Below, in pieces: positions 1 to 5,087 of a stretch of DNA of 5,191 bases. Position 1 is the first letter of the stretch. Every line of letters begins with the position of its first letter. The position numbers and the translations under genes are program-made. The DNA lies in assembly GCF_946187255.1 (NCBI RefSeq), contig NZ_CAMHRZ010000244.1, forward strand, positions 1-5,191. Direction: 5' to 3'. Below the pieces are notes generated by a model. That model saw only the letters and a program-made list of their open reading frames with translations. It had not been told where the DNA came from and did not search any database. Source of the stretch: an uncultured Ruminococcus sp. Lineage in GTDB: Bacteria > Bacillota > Clostridia > Oscillospirales > Ruminococcaceae.

Positions 1-426
1 AAGCGCCCTCACAACGGTATAATCCGCCGCCGCAGGATAGCCAACGGGAAGATACTCATAGGATGTGCCCTCTGCGCGTATGGCGCTGCTTGCCACTATG
101 AGGTCACCGCCCCATACTTTCATATCAATGCCGCCGCAGGTGCCTACGCGGATAAAAGTATCTGCGCCGCACTTCACCAGTTCTTCCACAGCTATCGCCG
201 CCGAAGGACCGCCTATTCCCGTTGAGCACACGCTGACTTTTTCTCCGTCCAGCGTGCCTGTATACACGTTGTATTCGCGGTTTGCTGCCACCTGCACCGC
301 ATTGTCGAGAAGTGCCGCTATCTTCGGCACACGTCCCGGATCACCGGGAAGTATCACATATCTGCCCACTTCATCGGGAAGTGTTTTTATGTGGAACTGT
401 CTTTGTCCGTCAAGTATCGAAGCCAT
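1..426 (-). CDS. udp: Uridine phosphorylase-like nucleoside phosphorylase, N-terminal 142 residues (runs off left edge)
   Basis: Cytosolic nucleoside salvage enzyme that splits a nucleoside (probably uridine) with phosphate into free base and ribose-1-phosphate. The visible 142 codons cover the first half of a PNP/UDP family 1 fold, and the frame stays open to base 1. Seen: ILPGDPGRVPKIAALL at about residues 25-40, with Gly28 and Arg32 in the phosphate-loop positions; CSTGIGGPSAAIAVEEL at 67-83, nearly identical to my recollection of E. coli Udp; and FIRVGTCGGI at 91-100, with Arg93 and Thr96 where Udp binds phosphate and ribose. The EGTSYEYLP stretch at 119-127 resembles the broader Udp/PNP-like group, so substrate preference (uridine versus purine nucleoside) is not certain. 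The ATG at 426 is chosen because AAGGAGG (434-440 on the plus strand) lies 7 nt upstream. The gene starts 15 bp after the upstream membrane-protein gene, and its ribosome binding site abuts that gene's stop, so co-transcription is likely. Confidence 0.88.
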   Translation of the reverse strand, partial: MASILDGQRQFHIKTLPDEVGRYVILPGDPGRVPKIAALLDNAVQVAANREYNVYTGTLDGEKVSVCSTGIGGPSAAIAVEELVKCGADTFIRVGTCGGIDMKVWGGDLIVASSAIRAEGTSYEYLPVGYPAAADYTVVRAL

Positions 427-441
427 GTCAATACCTCCTTA

Positions 442-912
442 TCATAATCTGTCCTCTATCAGCTGCGGAAATATCCCGCATACTATCGCCACAATGCCAA
501 AGGCGCCCATTGCTCCCGCCGTTACAAGATAACCCACAGCGCCTTTGTCGTACTTGGTATAATGGGCTTCATCGGGATCGGCGGGGTCGTAGTTCACGGT
601 GATAGCATTGCCCTTTTTCGGCGGGAACATACTGTCCTTCGCCTCTACTGTGTCACTGTACTTATGATCGTTTGCGTAGAAATAATAGTCAGTGACATAA
701 ACGCTGTATTTTTTCTTTTTATCACCCGAACCTTTTGTTTTGCGCTCCTCCCGCACATTTGTAACGATTCCTTCGGTGCTTTCGATACAGCGCGAGCGCA
801 TCTCTCTGATATTGTTCCCCACAAAGAAAAACACTGCTGCCGCTATAAGGAAGACTATCCCGCCCATTAGTATACCGCCCATAAAGCTGCCGCGTCTGTT
901 AGCCACCCGCAT
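442..912 (-). CDS. Small two-span membrane protein, DUF3592-like (156 aa)
   Basis: Function unknown. The protein has a basic N-terminus (MRVANRRGS), a Gly/Ala/Phe-rich membrane helix at about residues 11-32, a polar mainly beta central domain, and a second helix at about 124-148. The central domain carries Cys42-Ile-Glu-Ser-Thr and VREERKTK, then a basic KKKK patch, an aromatic YVTDYYFY strand, and near its end VNYDPADPDEA. That last motif (strand, then YDP.DP..A) is what I associate with the DUF3592 family. It is a clear paralogue of the protein at 1042-1695, matching at C-EST-G-V--VREER-TK-SG and VYVT-Y-F--N. The start is uncertain: GTG at 915 and ATG at 912 are adjacent and neither has a clear Shine-Dalgarno, so I chose ATG. 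It lies 15 bp upstream of udp, suggesting shared transcription. Whether the central domain faces outside is not settled by charge, because both flanks of helix 1 are basic. Confidence 0.82.
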   Translation of the reverse strand: MRVANRRGSFMGGILMGGIVFLIAAAVFFFVGNNIREMRSRCIESTEGIVTNVREERKTKGSGDKKKKYSVYVTDYYFYANDHKYSDTVEAKDSMFPPKKGNAITVNYDPADPDEAHYTKYDKGAVGYLVTAGAMGAFGIVAIVCGIFPQLIEDRL

Positions 913-940
913 CACCGTCCGTTTTTGTATAACGACATCA

Positions 941-968
941 GCACGGTACAGAAATTTCCGTACCGTGC
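941..968. repeat. 28-bp inverted repeat (hairpin) in the gap between two DUF3592-like genes
   Basis: Arms GCACGGTAC (941-949) and GTACCGTGC (960-968) are perfectly complementary. The 10 bases between them contain the self-complementary octamer GAAATTTC (951-958), so the stem can continue past a single A/C mismatch. It lies between the stop of the gene ending at 1042 and the start of the gene at 912. Read on the minus strand no T-tract follows, so it is not a canonical intrinsic terminator for that direction. On the plus strand a T-rich run does follow (970-1007), but no plus-strand gene is seen. It may be a leaky terminator, an mRNA-processing or stability hairpin, or a palindromic protein-binding site. 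Confidence 0.6.
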
Positions 969-1041
969 GATCGTCTTCTCTCTTTTGTTCTTTTTATCGG
1001 AGTATCTTCTTATATATTTTTTGGCGAAGGCTCCGTTGTTA

Positions 1042-1695
1042 TCAGTTGAGCTGATTGAAATCGTTGTTGTATCCGTTGCTGCTGTAAGAATTATTGTAGC
1101 TGTAATTATTATTGCTGTAGTTGTTGTTATAGTTATTATTGTTGTATCCGTTGTTATTATAGCTGTTATAGTTATTGTTGTTATTGAAGCCGCCGCTCAT
1201 AGCCGCGCCTACGATAGCCTGACGCACGCCCATGCCGCCCGAGAGCTTTCTCTTTATACCCGAGCCGGTGAATACCAGTCCGAACAGTGCCATGAATACC
1301 GAGAAGAATATACCGCCTGTGCCGCTGGAATCATACTGAGAGTAATGCTCCTCTGCGGGCTTGTCGGAATTGTAGTGTACGGTAAGTGTCGCACCTACAT
1401 TGAGCCTATCGCTCTGGCTGAGAGTGGAGCTGCCCGAATAGGTACTGCCGTTCACATCAAACTCATAGCCTGTCACATAAACGTAGTAGGTAACTCTTCT
1501 GTGCTTGCCCGATTTCTTTGTCCTGCGCTCCTCTCTGACTGTCTGCACCACGCCCTTTGTGCTTTCGGTGCATCTCTTGCGCATATTGTTCACCGAATTG
1601 CCGATAGTGAACATCGCCACAGAAATTACGATCATTATTATGCCGATGACTATCGTCATACCGGGACTTGCCTGCCTGCTGTTTCTTCTCGCCAT
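1042..1695 (-). CDS. DUF3592-like two-span membrane protein with Asn/Tyr/Ser-rich C-terminal tail (217 aa)
   Basis: Function unknown. Order: basic N-terminus MARRNSRQ, membrane helix at about residues 13-32, central domain with Cys42-Thr-Glu-Ser-Thr, VREERRTKKSGKHRR and YYVYVTGYEFDVNG, a TVHYNSDKPAEEHY segment equivalent to the YDP.DP motif, and a second helix at about 127-145. A basic linker (GIKRK) and a short Gly/Ala region follow, then a 47-residue tail (171-217) of 26 Asn, 9 Tyr and 6 Ser. Residues 1-150 are paralogous to the protein encoded at 442-912, which ends soon after helix 2 and has no such tail. The start at 1695 is set by GGAGGT (plus strand 1705-1710) with a 9-nt spacer; an upstream in-frame ATG at 1740 lacks a ribosome binding site. 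Positive residues after helix 2 suggest the tail is cytoplasmic (inference). A plausible promoter lies about 80 bp upstream. Confidence 0.85.
   Translation of the reverse strand: MARRNSRQASPGMTIVIGIIMIVISVAMFTIGNSVNNMRKRCTESTKGVVQTVREERRTKKSGKHRRVTYYVYVTGYEFDVNGSTYSGSSTLSQSDRLNVGATLTVHYNSDKPAEEHYSQYDSSGTGGIFFSVFMALFGLVFTGSGIKRKLSGGMGVRQAIVGAAMSGGFNNNNNYNSYNNNGYNNNNYNNNYSNNNYSYNNSYSSNGYNNDFNQLN
1045..1185 (-). repeat. AAC/AAT/TAY codon-repeat tract encoding the Asn/Tyr tail
   Basis: These 141 bases encode tail residues 171-217. The tract is built almost entirely from AAC, AAT, TAT/TAC and AGY codons, giving an imperfect trinucleotide-repeat DNA with recurring GTT/ATT units on the plus strand. 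AAC and AAT alternate irregularly, so it is an interrupted rather than pure microsatellite. It stays in frame to the TGA at 1042-1044. Composition is sharply biased against G and C compared with the neighbouring code. Such tracts can change length by slippage in three-base steps without breaking the frame. Confidence 0.8.
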
Positions 1696-1774
1696 TTTTT
1701 CTTTACCTCCGCAATAACTGACGTTCTTATATCTTTGCATCCGTTATTGTCTTCTTTCTTTTGTCTATGCTACT

Positions 1775-1803
1775 ATGATAGCACACTTCAAAAGAAATTT
1801 CTA
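1775..1803 (-). promoter_or_regulatory. Candidate SigA promoter for the membrane-protein gene at 1695
   Basis: On the minus strand TAGAAA (plus 1798-1803) and TATCAT (plus 1775-1780) are separated by 17 bp. The -10 matches five of six consensus positions and is preceded by TG-C, an extended -10. The -35 matches four of six. A start site near 1768 would give a leader of roughly 73 nt before the ATG at 1695. It would let the 1695 gene, the 912 gene and udp be expressed separately from nadBC. Confidence 0.5.
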
Positions 1804-1861
1804 CCAACCGATATTTGCAATTACGCAACGCACGGTTGCAACAGAGTTTAGTATAACGTAT

Positions 1862-2362
1862 CTACTGCATCAGGTTTTCACGCTTTGCTTCTGCGGACTT
1901 CTTCTTTGCCACGAACAGCGTCACCGCAGCACCAAACACCAGCAGTCCTGCCGCACCCATTATGCAAAAGCCCACCGTCATGAACACGGTGCATACCATA
2001 TACATACTCTTGTCCGCAGGCACGAACGCCCTCTCAGGCTCATCGGGGTCTATCATCAGTTCCGCTTTATCGCCCACGTTGTACGGCGGGTGGTCGCTGT
2101 AAAAATTGTTGTGGAAGGTCAGTTCCCTGCCCTCATAGGTGTAGGAATATACAGGGGTCATGCCCTCATTGCTGCCGGGATACATCTGCGTTACCTCAGC
2201 TTCCACCGAAACGGTGCAGCCCTCATGCGACTTATCCACGCCTTTTCTTATCATCAGTCCCACCGCCGCGAATATCCCGCCGAAGAGCAGCATAAACCCC
2301 ACCACGATGACCATTATAAGCACCAGTGATACTTTAACGATCCTTCTGTCATTCGGGTTCAT
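1862..2362 (-). CDS. Two-span membrane protein, divergent DUF3592-like (166 aa)
   Basis: Function unknown. The N-terminus MNPNDRRIVK is followed by a long hydrophobic helix at about residues 11-38. The central domain has Cys49-Thr-Val-Ser-Val-Glu and YSYTYEGRELTF (about 72-83), then YNVGDKAELMIDPDEPERAF (about 94-113). The second helix is at about 120-151, and the tail is short and basic (AKKKSAEAKRENLMQ). The VGDKAELMIDPDEPERA pattern corresponds to the G....V.YDP.DP..A end of DUF3592 domains. The basic ends favour both termini inside and the middle domain outside. It is more distant from the other two membrane proteins here, but the plan and the position of the Cys after helix 1 match. The start is 2362 rather than the in-frame ATG at 2368: AAGGAGG (plus 2371-2377) is 8 nt from 2362 but only 2 nt from 2368. 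It follows nadC by 97 bp and may be read from the nadB promoter. Confidence 0.82.
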   Translation of the reverse strand: MNPNDRRIVKVSLVLIMVIVVGFMLLFGGIFAAVGLMIRKGVDKSHEGCTVSVEAEVTQMYPGSNEGMTPVYSYTYEGRELTFHNNFYSDHPPYNVGDKAELMIDPDEPERAFVPADKSMYMVCTVFMTVGFCIMGAAGLLVFGAAVTLFVAKKKSAEAKRENLMQ

Positions 2363-2381
2363 TATCATATCCTCCTTATAT

Positions 2382-2450
2382 TATCCCTATCTCTCTGCAC
2401 TTTGCATCATGGGGATATTATATTTCCCCTGCCGCAGTGACAGGGGAAAT
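2382..2450. promoter_or_regulatory. Intercistronic region with competing hairpins downstream of nadC
   Basis: A perfect 10-bp stem is formed by ATTTCCCCTG (2422-2431) and CAGGGGAAAT (2441-2450) with a 9-nt loop, starting 10 bases beyond the nadC stop. The same CCCC block (2426-2429) can instead pair with GGGGA at 2411-2415, and GGGATA (2412-2417) can also pair with TATCCC (2382-2387). These pairings are mutually exclusive. No T-tract follows the main stem on the minus strand, so a simple intrinsic terminator is not indicated. A perfect TATAAT on the minus strand (plus 2417-2422) sits at the stem edge, but there is no good -35 at the right spacing. Likely roles are transcript stability, partial termination or attenuation between nadC and the next gene. 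Confidence 0.5.
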
Positions 2451-2459
2451 CTGTTACTT

Positions 2460-3299
2460 CTATTTTACCATTTTCATAGAGATATCAAAAGCCTTGACGG
2501 AATGTGTCAGCGCACCCAGGGAGATTATATCCACGCCTGTTTCAGCAATCGCGCGGATAGTCTTTTCGGTGACGTTGCCCGATGCTTCCAGCAGTGCCCT
2601 GCCGTTTGTTATCTTAACGGCTTCCGCCATCTCCTCGATGGTCATATTATCCAGCATTATTATCTCAACGCCAAGATCAAGGGCTTCTTTCAGCATATCG
2701 AGATTTTCGGCTTCCACCTCTACCTTAACGGTGTGACCCATCTTCTCGCGCAGTGCATTGACCGCACCTGTCATGCTGCCGTATGCATCCAGATGTGTAT
2801 CCTTCAGCATAGCGCAGTCAGAAAGATTATAGCGGTGATTTCTGCCGCCGCCCACTGTAACCGCGTACTTCTGTATCGCTCTCAGTCCGGGAAGAGTCTT
2901 TCTTGTGTCAGCGACACTTGCCTTTGTGCCCTCTATAAGCTGTACGCACTTGTTGGTTGCAGTCGCGATGCCCGACATGTGCTGCACCAGATTGAGTGCA
3001 GTGCGCTCGCCTTTCAGCAGTGCCCTTGTGGGACCTGTTATCTCTGCGATGATATCGCCTTTCTGTACTATCTCGCCGTCGGGGATGAATATGCGGTAGT
3101 GCACCCTGTCGTCCAGCAGTTTGAACACTCTCATAGCCACCTCTATGCCGCAGAGAACACCCTCGTCCTTTGAAACATACTTCGCTGTGCTGACAGCTTC
3201 GTCGCTAACCAGCAGGTCGGTAGTCACATCTATATAATTGATATCCTCCAGCAGTGCTGTCTTGATGATATCATCTATCTGAAATTGCATAAGTCTCAT
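2460..3299 (-). CDS. nadC: Nicotinate-nucleotide pyrophosphorylase (carboxylating), quinolinate phosphoribosyltransferase
   Basis: Cytosolic enzyme of de novo NAD synthesis: quinolinate plus PRPP gives nicotinate mononucleotide, CO2 and pyrophosphate. At 279 residues it is full length for the family. Seen: an N-terminal domain (1-about 105) ending in GERTALNLVQHMSGIAT (97-113); DTRKTLPGLR (131-140); GGGRNHRYNLSD (150-161); LKDTH (165-169); KVEVEAENL (192-200); LDNM (216-219); LLEASGN (236-242) and SLGALTHS (260-267). Arg99, Arg133, His155, Arg156 and Lys166 all lie at a constant offset of six from the M. tuberculosis active-site residues as I recall them, so the enzyme looks intact. The ATG at 3299 has GGAGG (plus 3306-3310) 6 nt upstream. 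It starts 21 bp after the nadB stop and is almost certainly co-transcribed with nadB. Confidence 0.97.
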   Translation of the reverse strand: MRLMQFQIDDIIKTALLEDINYIDVTTDLLVSDEAVSTAKYVSKDEGVLCGIEVAMRVFKLLDDRVHYRIFIPDGEIVQKGDIIAEITGPTRALLKGERTALNLVQHMSGIATATNKCVQLIEGTKASVADTRKTLPGLRAIQKYAVTVGGGRNHRYNLSDCAMLKDTHLDAYGSMTGAVNALREKMGHTVKVEVEAENLDMLKEALDLGVEIIMLDNMTIEEMAEAVKITNGRALLEASGNVTEKTIRAIAETGVDIISLGALTHSVKAFDISMKMVK

Positions 3300-3320
3300 A
3301 AATAACCTCCGTTATCGGCA

Positions 3321-4823
3321 TCAGAAGCCGTGTTCGTAATCAACATAATCCAGCGGTACGCTCTCAAAAGCGATGGTGACAGCTTCGGTCAGCACGATGT
3401 ATGCCACCGTTGCAAGGCTTCTCGCCTCGATATAGTCACGGTCGATCTTATAATTGCCTTTCACCAGCATCTCGCGTATCTGTGCCACTCTTGTCAGACC
3501 ATCCTGAAGACTGCCTATATCGGGCAGTACGAAATACGCCTTCTGCATGATAGACCTTATCTCGCGGCGCAGTCCCGAAGGGATATGCTCTGCGTTCTCG
3601 TCGATCTTGTAATCATAGCTTTCAAGCGGTGCATCCCTGTCGATACTCTCAGCGATATCCGCCGCAGCGCGGCGTGAGAACACCAGTGCCTCCAGCAGGG
3701 AGTTGCTTGCCAGTCTGTTGTTGCCGTGTACGCCTGTATGCGAGCATTCACCACAGGCATAAAGTCCCTTGATATTCGTCCTTGCGAAGGTATCCACGTT
3801 TATGCCGCCCATGAGGTAATGGTGGCAGGGGAATATGGGCACAGGCTCCTTTGTCATATCGTAGCCTGCTTCCAGCAGGTTCTTGTATATCATCGGGAAA
3901 CGGTTCTTGACGAACTCGGGATCCTTGTGTGAGATGTCGATATAGAACTCATCCGAGCCTGTTCTTTTCGACTCGAATATTATAGAATGGGATACCACAT
4001 CACGGGGCGCAAGCTCCTTTCTGCGGTCGTAGTTCTGCATGAAGCGTTCCTTGTTGCAGTTGAGCAGGTACGCACCCTCTCCGCGCACCGCTTCGGATAT
4101 AAGGAAGCATTCCCTTGTCTTACGGTTGTTGAATGCGGTGGGATGGAACTGTATATAGCTCAGATGCTTTATCTCAGCGCCCATATCATAAGCCTTTGCG
4201 ATGCCGTCGCCCGTAGCTATAGCGGAATTGGTGGTGAACTCATACACTCTGCCGATACCGCCTGTGGCAAATATCGCCTTGTGAGAATTGCAGGTGATAT
4301 ACTCGCCATCTTTCAGCACCAGGAAAGAAAAGCCTTCCCCCACCTTATGGCAGTCGCACATCAGCGCATTCTCCCATATCTCCACATTCGGGAGGGTCTG
4401 TACATGAGCCAGAAGTTTGGTCTCTATCTCATATCCCGTAGCGTCCTTGTGGTGGAATATACGGTGCTTGCCGTGACCGCCCTCAAGGGTGCGGTGGTAG
4501 TCGCCGTCGGGCTTCTTGTCAAAATCGACGCCCAGTTCTATTATCCTGTCGATATCGATAGCTGCTTCGGTAACGAGTATCTCGGTGGAATCGGGGTCAT
4601 TCTCGAAGCCGCCCGCGATAAATGTATCCTCCTTGTGGAAGGCGGGGCAGTCTTCGGGGCTTTTGTAAACGCCCGCTATACCGCCCTGTGCCAGCGCCGA
4701 ATTGCACAGTGTGAGCTCGCGCTTTGCAAGCACAAGCACCTTCAGGTCGGCAGGAAGATTGATAGCACCGTAAAGTCCCGCAGCGCCGCAGCCTGCGATG
4801 ATAACGTCATAATTCTTTATCAT
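3321..4823 (-). CDS. nadB: L-aspartate oxidase
   Basis: FAD enzyme that oxidises L-aspartate to iminoaspartate, the first step of bacterial de novo NAD synthesis, with oxygen or fumarate as acceptor (fumarate is likelier in an anaerobe). In the 500 residues seen: the FAD dinucleotide fold IIAGCGAAGLYGA (8-20); NSALAQGGIAG (41-51); TLEGGHGKHRIFHHKDATG (112-130); ATGGIGRVYEFTTN (186-199); FHPTA (226-230); SEAVRGEGAYL (243-253); LAPRDVVSHSI (271-281); HHYLMGGI (334-341) and GECSHTGVHGNNRLASNS (358-375). His227, Arg274, His335 and Arg370 occupy the places of the E. coli NadB catalytic or substrate residues. The C-terminal helical domain is shorter than in E. coli (540 aa) and its usual ESRG-H-R motif is altered. 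The start is 4823: AGAGGG (plus 4832-4837) is 8 nt upstream and the FAD fold begins at residue 8. The in-frame ATG at 4901 has no ribosome binding site and lies almost at the predicted transcription start. Adjacent nadC excludes a fumarate reductase or SdhA reading. Confidence 0.95.
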   Translation of the reverse strand: MIKNYDVIIAGCGAAGLYGAINLPADLKVLVLAKRELTLCNSALAQGGIAGVYKSPEDCPAFHKEDTFIAGGFENDPDSTEILVTEAAIDIDRIIELGVDFDKKPDGDYHRTLEGGHGKHRIFHHKDATGYEIETKLLAHVQTLPNVEIWENALMCDCHKVGEGFSFLVLKDGEYITCNSHKAIFATGGIGRVYEFTTNSAIATGDGIAKAYDMGAEIKHLSYIQFHPTAFNNRKTRECFLISEAVRGEGAYLLNCNKERFMQNYDRRKELAPRDVVSHSIIFESKRTGSDEFYIDISHKDPEFVKNRFPMIYKNLLEAGYDMTKEPVPIFPCHHYLMGGINVDTFARTNIKGLYACGECSHTGVHGNNRLASNSLLEALVFSRRAAADIAESIDRDAPLESYDYKIDENAEHIPSGLRREIRSIMQKAYFVLPDIGSLQDGLTRVAQIREMLVKGNYKIDRDYIEARSLATVAYIVLTEAVTIAFESVPLDYVDYEHGF

Positions 4824-4915
4824 AAAGTTAACCCTCTTTGCAATGCAGAGATTTGTCCGCCGCGCCTTACGGGCAGCGGTAACGTACACGCATATCGTCA
4901 TGATATACTTATTTT

Positions 4916-4944
4916 ATTATATCACATTACACTGCGGATTTCAA
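4916..4944 (-). promoter_or_regulatory. SigA-type promoter of nadBC
   Basis: On the minus strand TTGAAA (plus 4939-4944) and a perfect TATAAT (plus 4916-4921) are exactly 17 bp apart, a near-ideal vegetative promoter. Transcription should begin near 4909, leaving a leader of about 85 nt before the nadB ATG at 4823. An inverted repeat ATATC-5-GATAT (4892-4906) lies just past the predicted start and could be an operator. In many Firmicutes nadBC is repressed by the niacin-sensing regulator NiaR, but I cannot confirm its site here. Confidence 0.75.
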
Positions 4945-4949
4945 TAGCA

Positions 4950-4977
4950 ATTGTAAAAAATTGAGGCACCTTGTCAA
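4950..4977 (-). promoter_or_regulatory. Second candidate promoter upstream of nadB
   Basis: On the minus strand a perfect -35 TTGACA (plus 4972-4977) and TACAAT (plus 4950-4955, five of six matches) are separated by 16 bp. It sits just upstream of the TTGAAA/TATAAT promoter and in the same direction, so the two would be tandem promoters for nadB. The 16-bp spacing makes it slightly weaker in prospect than the downstream one. Confidence 0.5.
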
Positions 4978-5008
4978 AAAATTACCCGTGATACTATATA
5001 TAGGAGTT

Positions 5009-5041
5009 ATGCCCCAAAGCTGTTAAACTGCTTTGGGGCAT
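5009..5041. terminator. Strong 12-bp hairpin, probable intergenic terminator
   Basis: ATGCCCCAAAGC (5009-5020) and GCTTTGGGGCAT (5030-5041) form a perfect 12-bp stem with a 9-nt loop. It separates the coding remnant at the right edge (minus-strand stop at 5088-5090) from the nadB promoters, where a terminator for the upstream gene is expected. The T-rich tail, however, follows on the plus-strand side (CTTATTTATC, 5042-5051), while the minus-strand side continues AACTCCTATA. The direction is therefore left open. Confidence 0.6.
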
Positions 5042-5087
5042 CTTATTTATCTGACTGCTCGGATAGATCAGAATTTATCACTATATT

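Noticed and set aside
1045..1185. CRISPR-like or tandem-repeat array
   Set aside because: The repetition is at codon level in a continuous reading frame, with no repeat-spacer structure.
925..1851. A 308-codon plus-strand open frame rich in Val and Ile
   Set aside because: It is the antisense of the Asn/Tyr-coding tract and of the DUF3592-like gene. The Val/Ile run is simply GTT/ATT, the complement of AAC/AAT. There is no ribosome binding site or family-like motif.
2160..3173. A 337-codon plus-strand open frame
   Set aside because: Antisense to nadC and the neighbouring membrane-protein gene; Cys/His-rich shadow composition with no recognisable domain.
3321..4823. Fumarate reductase or succinate dehydrogenase flavoprotein instead of NadB
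   Set aside because: The motifs fit aspartate oxidase better, and the next gene is an intact nadC with no iron-sulfur or membrane-anchor subunit nearby.
4824..4901. A 26-residue N-terminal extension of NadB from the ATG at 4901
   Set aside because: No ribosome binding site, nearly coincident with the predicted transcription start, and the FAD fold begins normally just after the 4823 start.
4824..4909. NAD-sensing riboswitch in the nadB leader
   Set aside because: The leader is short (about 85 nt) and I recognise no conserved riboswitch core; only small local stems are visible.
3987..4964. A 325-codon plus-strand open frame
   Set aside because: It lies opposite nadB, whose conserved motifs explain the sequence, and it would read through the nadB promoter.
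5009..5026. Plus-strand mini-ORF (ATG CCC CAA AGC TGT TAA) preceded by AGGAG
   Set aside because: Only five codons, and it is made of the hairpin arm; the apparent ribosome binding site is probably chance.
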